DNA from: Synergistaceae bacterium
GTDB taxonomy: Bacteria; Synergistota; Synergistia; Synergistales; Synergistaceae
DNA length: 5,949 nucleotides
Assembly: GCA_031274115.1 (NCBI GenBank)
Contig: JAISQP010000160.1
Location: forward strand, 1-5,949
Direction: 5' to 3'
Part shown: positions 1-4,248 of the stretch, in pieces
Position numbering within the stretch: the stretch's first letter is position 1
Layout: each line of letters opens with the position of its first letter
Notes under the pieces: generated by a model
The model's database searches: none
Told to the model about the DNA's origin: nothing
What the model saw: the letters and a program-made list of their open reading frames with translations, nothing else
Program-made: the position numbers and the translations under genes

Positions 1-37
1 TCTCAAATTGGTGTTAAAACCTTGACGGTCTCTGTAT

Positions 38-66
38 TTGTAAACAGAAATCAGCGTTTCCATAAT
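38..66 (+). promoter_or_regulatory. Possible sigma70-type promoter for the cbi operon
   Basis: A -35-like TTGTAA (38-43, 4 of 6 matches to TTGACA) and a -10-like CATAAT (61-66, 5 of 6 matches to TATAAT) are separated by exactly 17 nt. A start would fall near 72-75, giving an untranslated leader of about 112 nt before the first gene. The position, strand and spacing fit the operon promoter. Short hexamer matches are common in AT-rich DNA and the true start could also lie upstream of the window, so this is only a candidate. Confidence 0.4.
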
Positions 67-76
67 CCCGGGGATT
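64..76. promoter_or_regulatory. Perfect 6-bp inverted repeat, possible operator
   Basis: AATCCC (64-69) and GGGATT (71-76) are exact reverse complements around a single central G. The palindrome starts inside the candidate -10 hexamer and covers the predicted start site, where a repressor dimer would block transcription. I do not recognise the sequence as the site of a named regulator. The role is inferred from symmetry and position only. Confidence 0.35.
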
Positions 77-94
77 GGCTTTTAAAAAAACGAC

Positions 95-160
95 TTATCA
101 ACAGCCTTCCCCGGGCGACGCAATCTGATTTTGGGCTGTTTTTCCACAAAGTTGTCCACT
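95..160 (+). other. Cluster of three DnaA-box-like 9-mers
   Basis: TTATCAACA (95-103) and TTTTCCACA (140-148) both fit the relaxed DnaA box TTWTNNACA. TTGTCCACT (152-160) differs from the strict box TTATCCACA at two positions. All three point the same way, and the last two are 12 bases apart start to start. A reverse-strand near match lies at 12-20. No dnaA, dnaN or typical origin gene is visible, and the site sits between the putative promoter and the first gene. It may be a DnaA-binding regulatory site, part of an origin, or chance. Confidence 0.3.
100..140 (+). other. Weak leader stem-loop followed by a T run
   Basis: AACAGCC (100-106) pairs with GGCTGTT (134-140), leaving a 27-nt loop, and Ts continue to 143. 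The stem plus T run recalls an intrinsic terminator or attenuator, but the loop is far too long for an efficient one and I see no alternative pairing partner. It could equally be the end of a transcript coming from the left of the window. Treat as a possible leader structure only. Confidence 0.2.
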
Positions 161-176
161 GAATGGGCATAACTTC

Positions 177-181
177 GGAGG
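177..181 (+). promoter_or_regulatory. Ribosome binding site deciding the btuF-like start
   Basis: GGAGG lies 5 nt before GTG 187 and 8 nt before TTG 190. It favours one of these non-ATG starts over the in-frame ATGs at 220 and 223, which have no such site at the right distance and would remove the positively charged start of the signal peptide. Confidence 0.7.
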
Positions 182-186
182 ATTGA

Positions 187-1113
187 GTGTTGAATTTCGT
201 AAAAAAGGGTATACTAATAATGATGTCGGTCCTATTTGTCTCCGGATGGCGCCCTTCTGTCCCGGCGGCAGAGGAGCTGTCAGGGTTTTTGACGGTTGTC
301 GACGATGCCGGAACCGAAGTCTCGTTCGACGGACCGGCGCGAAGGATAGTGTCCCTTTACGCCGGTCACACCGAAAACCTGATTGCGCTCGGAGCGAAGA
401 GCTTGTTGGTTGCCGCGAGCAACGGAGATGACCCGGCCATTTTGGGTTCATTGCCGCGTGTCGGAATGAAGCCGGGCGTCGAGATGATAATATCGCTTGG
501 ACCGGACCTGGTGCTGACTCGTACGATGAATATCCGTGTTCAGGAGGCGCTTTACAGTAAATTGCGCTCTCTGGGCGTGAAGGTTCTGGCGATAGACCCT
601 CCGACATGGGAGGAGTTTCCGGCGTATATAGGACTCCTGTCGAAGCTGGTTGGAGACGAGGACCCGGAGCGGAAATCGGGCGAGGCCTCGAGCCTTATCG
701 CGGGAAGAGATGCGAGCGGGCAGAGACCGGGCGCTGTTCTGATAACCGTCGGGAGAAGTATGGCGACATGCGCCCCAGGGTCGTGGGCGGAGAGAATCAT
801 GGAGCGCGCCGGTTTTTACAACGCGGCGCGGGACGTTGTTCCTATTTCTCGCGGAAGCGTCATCGCCGCTTTAGGCGCCGAGAGACTGCTGGCGCTGAAC
901 GGAAAGGTCGACGCTGTGCTGTTGCAGCGGGGCGCTATGAACGCGCTGAGCGCGGCCGATTTCATGAGAGATCCGAGGTTTTCGGATATGAAGGCTGTCC
1001 GTAATGGGAACGTTTTCGATGTCGATGAAGCGGATATCTCGCGTCCCTCTCTTCTGCGCTTGAAGATGGGCGTAATAGACAGCTTGGGAGAGTTGGCGGC
1101 TGTCGGGAGGTAA
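187..1113 (+). CDS. BtuF-like periplasmic corrinoid/metal-chelate binding protein
   Basis: Predicted solute-binding subunit of an ABC importer of the class III (vitamin B12/siderophore, Peripla_BP_2) type, acting in the periplasm. The 308-residue product starts with a Sec signal peptide: Lys6-Lys7, a hydrophobic stretch over 8-21, and a likely signal peptidase I site near V-P-A-A (25-28). No lipobox cysteine is present, so it should be soluble. The mature part opens with the family pattern DDAGTEV...RRIVSL (39-57). Glu99 (in GVEMIISLGPDLVL) and Glu232 (in GAERLLAL) sit where the two BtuC-docking glutamates of E. coli BtuF are found. APGSWAERI...AGFYNAARD (196-216) is another family hallmark. 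The start is GTG (TTG 190 is possible). The stop is 3 nt before cbiD, so it is probably co-transcribed and the ligand is probably a corrinoid; heme or ferric siderophore is not excluded. No permease or ATPase gene is in the window. Family assignment is firm, ligand inferred. Confidence 0.85.
   Translation: MLNFVKKGILIMMSVLFVSGWRPSVPAAEELSGFLTVVDDAGTEVSFDGPARRIVSLYAGHTENLIALGAKSLLVAASNGDDPAILGSLPRVGMKPGVEMIISLGPDLVLTRTMNIRVQEALYSKLRSLGVKVLAIDPPTWEEFPAYIGLLSKLVGDEDPERKSGEASSLIAGRDASGQRPGAVLITVGRSMATCAPGSWAERIMERAGFYNAARDVVPISRGSVIAALGAERLLALNGKVDAVLLQRGAMNALSAADFMRDPRFSDMKAVRNGNVFDVDEADISRPSLLRLKMGVIDSLGELAAVGR
1105..1110 (+). promoter_or_regulatory. Strong ribosome binding site of cbiD
   Basis: GGGAGG is followed by T and lies 6 nt before ATG 1117, overlapping the last codons of the upstream gene. 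It selects ATG 1117 over the out-of-frame ATG at 1113 that overlaps the TAA stop. It is the strongest Shine-Dalgarno sequence I see in the operon, so cbiD can initiate independently. Confidence 0.75.
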
Positions 1114-1116
1114 TGT

Positions 1117-2235
1117 ATGGAGCAATGGGGATTGGGTGGAGCGAAGGGTTTTACCACTGGAACGGCGGCGGCGGCGGCGGCGGTTGCCGCTGTGCGTTTT
1201 CTGCTGGACAGGAGCTGTTGCAGCATACCGCTTCGGCTGCCCGCTGGCAAAGAGGTCACGATTCCTGTCACCGGTTGTCTCAGGACGGAAAACGGCGCGG
1301 AAGCCTGGGTCACGAAGGATGCCGGCGACGACCCGGACGTCACGCACGGCGCGGTCATCGTCTCGTCGGTTGAGATACTCGACGTTGCGGGCGTGACGAT
1401 ACTTGGGGGCAAGGGCGTAGGAGTCGTTACGAAACCCGGGCTTCCCGTACCTCCCGGTAAGGCGGCGATAAACCCCGGACCTATGTCGCTGATAAGAAGA
1501 TCCATCGAGGCTGAGCTGCCCCAAGGGAACGGCGCGCTCGTCTCCATCTCCATTCCCAACGGAGAGGAACTGGCAAAGCGCACATACAACCCGAGGCTCG
1601 GAATAGTGGGAGGCCTCTCGATACTGGGAACTACCGGTATTGTTTCGCCGATGAGTTCCGACGCGATTGTCGGCACGATAAAGTCGGAGCTGTCGATGCT
1701 TTCGGCGTCCGGCGCGCATATAGCGTGTCTCGTTCCCGGAAACTACGGCAGAAGGATGGCGATGCTTCTTGGAGTGCCCGAAAGGATGATAGTAAACATA
1801 AGCAACTTCGCCGGCGACTCTCTCGCCATCAGCGGAAACCTGGGCTTTGAAAAACTGCTTCTCATCGGACAGATAGGCAAGTTCGCCAAGTTATCGGCAG
1901 GTTCCATGGATACGCACAGTTCGAAGAGCGACGGGCGCCTGGTAGCGCTGGCTGCCTACTCTGCCCTGCACGGCGCGGGCCGCGGCGAGGTGAGGGAGAT
2001 ATTGGACAGCACGATGGCCGACGAGGTCGCGACCAGGATATCGAAGACGAACTGGGGCGCGGCGGCCTTGGTCGAGCTTACCGAGCGTATTGTGAAGACC
2101 GCGCTCGTTGGCGCGACCGGCATCTCCGAGTGCGCTTGCCTGACGTTCTCACTCCCGGATCGTGAGCTTGCCCGAACCCAGAACCTTGGCGCTTTGATCG
2201 AGGAGATCAGAGCGAACGCGCTTGAACTTGAATGA
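1117..2235 (+). CDS. cbiD: CbiD, cobalt-precorrin-5B C1-methyltransferase
   Basis: Cytoplasmic enzyme that uses S-adenosylmethionine to methylate C1 of cobalt-precorrin-5B, giving cobalt-precorrin-6A (EC 2.1.1.195). It is specific to the anaerobic pathway and unrelated in sequence to the other corrin methyltransferases. The 372-residue length is normal. Family signatures occur in order: GFTTGT plus an alanine run (11-22), VTKDAGDDPDVTHGA (65-79), GVGVVTKPGLPVPPG (100-114) with INP (118-120), GGLSILGTTGIVSPMS (165-180), and a C-terminal LIGQIGKFAKL...THSSKSDGR block. The alanine run is written by six identical GCG codons. The cysteine that often follows TTGT/TTGS in this family, as I recall it, is alanine here. 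The start is set by a strong ribosome binding site. The gene begins 3 nt after the btuF-like stop and overlaps cbiE by 4 nt. Confidence 0.97.
   Translation: MEQWGLGGAKGFTTGTAAAAAAVAAVRFLLDRSCCSIPLRLPAGKEVTIPVTGCLRTENGAEAWVTKDAGDDPDVTHGAVIVSSVEILDVAGVTILGGKGVGVVTKPGLPVPPGKAAINPGPMSLIRRSIEAELPQGNGALVSISIPNGEELAKRTYNPRLGIVGGLSILGTTGIVSPMSSDAIVGTIKSELSMLSASGAHIACLVPGNYGRRMAMLLGVPERMIVNISNFAGDSLAISGNLGFEKLLLIGQIGKFAKLSAGSMDTHSSKSDGRLVALAAYSALHGAGRGEVREILDSTMADEVATRISKTNWGAAALVELTERIVKTALVGATGISECACLTFSLPDRELARTQNLGALIEEIRANALELE
1165..1182 (+). repeat. (GCG)6 trinucleotide repeat inside cbiD
   Basis: Six consecutive GCG codons, preceded by ACG, encode Ala17-Ala22 directly after the conserved TTGT of CbiD. 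Unit gain or loss would change the alanine count without breaking the frame. The length is modest, and alanine-rich sequence here is normal for the family, so only the codon uniformity is unusual. Confidence 0.85.
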
Positions 2236-2888
2236 TCAAGATAATCGGTCTGGGCCCTGGAACGTTCGAACACCTGACGAACGAAGCCGTAGTCGCGATT
2301 TCGAACTCCGACGTGCTGGTTGCGAGCGCTCGTATACTGGAAGCCGCTAATCTGTCGCCGTTGGCGAGGTATGTTGAACTGCCAGCCTCCGGAATGGCAC
2401 AGGCTGTAGTCGATGTCCTGGAGAGAGAATCGCAATGTGGGGAGGTCTCTCTGCTCGTGAGCGGCGATCCAGGCTTCTACAGCCTAGCTAAAAAAGTGGT
2501 GGAACACTTTGGGAGGGATAACGTCAACATTATCCCAGGCGTGTCCGCTTTACAGATACTCTCGGCGAGGATTGGGCGTTCGTGGGTGAACGTAGTTTCC
2601 GATACCCTCCACGGACGGGAACTCCCGGACAGGGACGAGCTCGCAAAAAAACTCTGTTCCGCCCCTGCTCTGGTCGTTCTCCTCGGCTCGTCCGACGACG
2701 CCATCCACAACATCCGCTGGCTTGCGGAGGACGAGACGCTTGGCGGCGCGTGGGCGGCAATAGGCTGGGATCTCGGCCTTCCCAACGAGCTTGTGTTCGA
2801 AGCCGAGAACCTGAAGGACCTCTCGCGCTGTCTCTACGTAGGAAAGCTGGCGCTGCTCTGGCTGGAAATGACGGCGGCCGGGAAATGA
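2232..2888 (+). CDS. cbiE: CbiE, cobalt-precorrin-7 C5-methyltransferase
   Basis: SAM-dependent methyltransferase of the tetrapyrrole methylase (class III) fold that adds the C5 methyl group to cobalt-precorrin-7 (EC 2.1.1.289). It acts with CbiT; in the aerobic pathway the two activities are fused as CobL. The product is 218 residues, usual for stand-alone CbiE. Visible motifs are the N-terminal GLGPG loop (6-10), VSGDPGFYS (76-84), which forms part of the SAM pocket, and IIPGVSALQ (100-108). ATG 2232 overlaps the cbiD stop as ATGA, and no good ribosome binding site precedes it, so translation probably depends on coupling from cbiD. Its own stop overlaps the cbiT start in the same way. The adjacent cbiT supports CbiE over another family methylase. 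Confidence 0.95.
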   Translation: MIKIIGLGPGTFEHLTNEAVVAISNSDVLVASARILEAANLSPLARYVELPASGMAQAVVDVLERESQCGEVSLLVSGDPGFYSLAKKVVEHFGRDNVNIIPGVSALQILSARIGRSWVNVVSDTLHGRELPDRDELAKKLCSAPALVVLLGSSDDAIHNIRWLAEDETLGGAWAAIGWDLGLPNELVFEAENLKDLSRCLYVGKLALLWLEMTAAGK

Positions 2889-3481
2889 CCGAGGGCTTGG
2901 ATGTTCGCGGCGCGGTCGCTGACGAGTGGTTCGAAAGAATTGGGAGGACGCCGATGACCAAAGCTCCAATCCGCTCCCTCGCAATCTCGCTTCTCTCGCC
3001 TCTGGCCGGCGCAAGGGCGCTGGAAATAGGAAGCGGAACGGGCGCGATGACGGTGGAACTGATGAGAGCCGTAGGTGACGCGGGGAGGGTGACGAGCTTG
3101 GAAGCCTCCGCTTCCGCGGTCGGCATCGTGAAGAGAAATATAGATCGCTCCGGTCTTGCCGCAAGGGTTGACCTCATAGAGGGCAGAGCGCCGGAGGATA
3201 TTCCAGGGGGCTCGTTCGGCGTCGTCTTCATCGGAGGACACGGGAGCGCCCTCGAAGAGATCATGAAAGCGTGCTGGGATCGCCTTGAGAATGGCGGAAG
3301 GCTCCTTTTGACCGCTATCTCGCCCGGCACGAGCGCTAGGGCGCTGTCGCGCCTCGATCTGCTCGGCGCGGAGACCGGTTTCTGGAGAATACACTCCTCC
3401 GTCGGCCGCAGAGCCGGAAAAGAATGGCTTTTGCAGGGCAATAATCCAATAGATCTGATATGGGGAGACAAACAGCTATGA
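2885..3481 (+). CDS. cbiT: CbiT, cobalt-precorrin-6B C15-methyltransferase (decarboxylating)
   Basis: Rossmann-fold (class I) SAM methyltransferase that methylates C15 and decarboxylates the C12 acetate side chain of the corrin intermediate (EC 2.1.1.196). The 198-residue product carries TPMTKAPIR (22-30), corresponding to the family's PMTKEEVR-like N-terminal signature; SAM motif I EIGSGTG (47-53); the acidic ribose-binding residue Glu73 after strand 2; EGRAPEDIP (99-107); and FIGGHGS (115-121), where I recall the family usually reads GGSGG. ATG 2885 forms an ATGA overlap with the cbiE stop. The frame stays open about 100 codons further upstream, but that stretch is a shadow of cbiE and an automated longer start would be wrong. 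The gene ends in another ATGA overlap with cbiF. Confidence 0.93.
   Translation: MTEGLDVRGAVADEWFERIGRTPMTKAPIRSLAISLLSPLAGARALEIGSGTGAMTVELMRAVGDAGRVTSLEASASAVGIVKRNIDRSGLAARVDLIEGRAPEDIPGGSFGVVFIGGHGSALEEIMKACWDRLENGGRLLLTAISPGTSARALSRLDLLGAETGFWRIHSSVGRRAGKEWLLQGNNPIDLIWGDKQL
3462..3468 (+). promoter_or_regulatory. Ribosome binding site deciding the cbiF start
   Basis: GGGGAGA lies 9 nt before ATG 3478 and immediately after the in-frame ATG at 3460. It supports 3478, which also overlaps the cbiT stop, rather than the six-codon longer start. Confidence 0.6.
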
Positions 3482-4248
3482 AGACCCCTGCCCCGAAAAA
3501 GGTTTATATAGTGGGCGCGGGACCGGGTGATCCGGGACTCATAACTGTAAAGGGCGCAAGGCTTATGGAGTCGGCTGATTTTGTCCTTTACGCCGGCAGC
3601 CTTGTTAACGAAGAGATATTAAAAGGCGCGCCAATCGATTGCGTCATCGAGGATTCCTCAGGCATGACGCTGGAGGAACAGGTCGAGGCCATGGCCGGGG
3701 CCGTTTCGCGCGGCGGCGTGGTCGTGCGCCTCCACACCGGAGATCCGAGCCTTTACGGAGCGATATCCGAGCAGATAACAAGGCTTGGGAGTTTGGGGAT
3801 CGAATGTGAAATAGTTCCGGGCGTTTCGAGTCTTCAGGGCGCCGCGGCGCGCCTTGGCGTGGAGTATACTGTGCCCGGCGGATCGCAGACTCTGATATGC
3901 ACAAGGATGTCCGGCAGAACCCCGACGCCGGAGTCCGAACGCCTCGAAGCTCTGGCGTCTCATGGTTCGTCGCTCGTTGTCTTCTTGTCGGCCGACAGGG
4001 CGGGCGCGATAGTTGAGGAGTGCCTGAGGGCCGGCAGAAGTCCGAAGACTCCGGCGGCGTGGATATATCGCGCGACGTGGCCCGACGAGGAAAGCGCGGT
4101 TACGACGCTGGAGGATCTTCCGCGTTCTCTGGAAGACGCCGGGATCACGAAGCACGCCCTGATAATAATAGGCGACTGTCTCGACAGGGACTCGTCGTCT
4201 CGCAGCCTGCTGTACAACCCGGTTTTTACTCACGGAGCCAGAAGTTAG
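3478..4248 (+). CDS. cbiF: CbiF, cobalt-precorrin-4 C11-methyltransferase
   Basis: Homodimeric-type tetrapyrrole methylase that transfers methyl from SAM to C11 of cobalt-precorrin-4, giving cobalt-precorrin-5A (EC 2.1.1.271); CobM is the aerobic counterpart. The product is 256 residues, the normal size. Motifs in order are VGAGPGDPGLIT (12-23), the CbiF-typical YAGSLV (38-43), RLHTGDPSLYGA (84-95), VPGVSS (113-118), SQTLICTR (136-143) with GRTP (146-149), and a C-terminal SRSLLYNPVFTHG that matches the usual CbiF/CobM ending. ATG 3478 overlaps the cbiT stop as ATGA and has a ribosome binding site; the in-frame ATG 3460 adds six unmotivated residues. The TAG stop abuts the next ATG with no gap. 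Its product is the substrate of the CbiG domain encoded next, and its substrate is made by the CbiH domain of that same protein. Confidence 0.97.
   Translation: MKTPAPKKVYIVGAGPGDPGLITVKGARLMESADFVLYAGSLVNEEILKGAPIDCVIEDSSGMTLEEQVEAMAGAVSRGGVVVRLHTGDPSLYGAISEQITRLGSLGIECEIVPGVSSLQGAAARLGVEYTVPGGSQTLICTRMSGRTPTPESERLEALASHGSSLVVFLSADRAGAIVEECLRAGRSPKTPAAWIYRATWPDEESAVTTLEDLPRSLEDAGITKHALIIIGDCLDRDSSSRSLLYNPVFTHGARS

Noticed and set aside
100..143. Intrinsic terminator of an upstream gene
   Set aside because: The 7-bp stem is followed by Ts, but a 27-nt loop and weak pairing make efficient termination unlikely. It is kept only as a low-confidence leader structure.
73..186. Cobalamin riboswitch in the leader
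   Set aside because: GTCCACTG (154-161) loosely recalls conserved riboswitch sequence, but no B12 box or nested stems are visible and the leader is too short for the full element.
210..215. TATACT as a -10 element of an internal promoter
   Set aside because: It lies within the signal-peptide codons. The nearest -35-like TTGAAT (190-195) leaves only a 14-nt spacer, and the AT-rich composition is explained by Lys/Ile/Met codons.
183..431. 82-codon + strand frame beginning with TTG next to the ribosome binding site
   Set aside because: TTG 183 is only 1 nt from GGAGG, and the frame is a shadow of the binding-protein gene with no signal peptide or family motif.
816..1719. Two long - strand open frames opposite the btuF-like gene and cbiD
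   Set aside because: They overlap each other in different frames and are antisense to well-supported genes. The alanine or arginine runs simply mirror the GCG repeat.
2582..2884. Possible 101-residue N-terminal extension of CbiT
   Set aside because: The frame is open, but the stretch is fully inside cbiE and its translation is Arg/Gly-rich without similarity to CbiT. ATG 2885 at the ATGA overlap matches the family start.
2530..3471. 313-codon open frame on the - strand, plus overlapping ones at 2550-3164 and 2834-3394
   Set aside because: All are antisense to cbiE and cbiT and show low-complexity Ser/Arg/Pro-rich translations with no motif.
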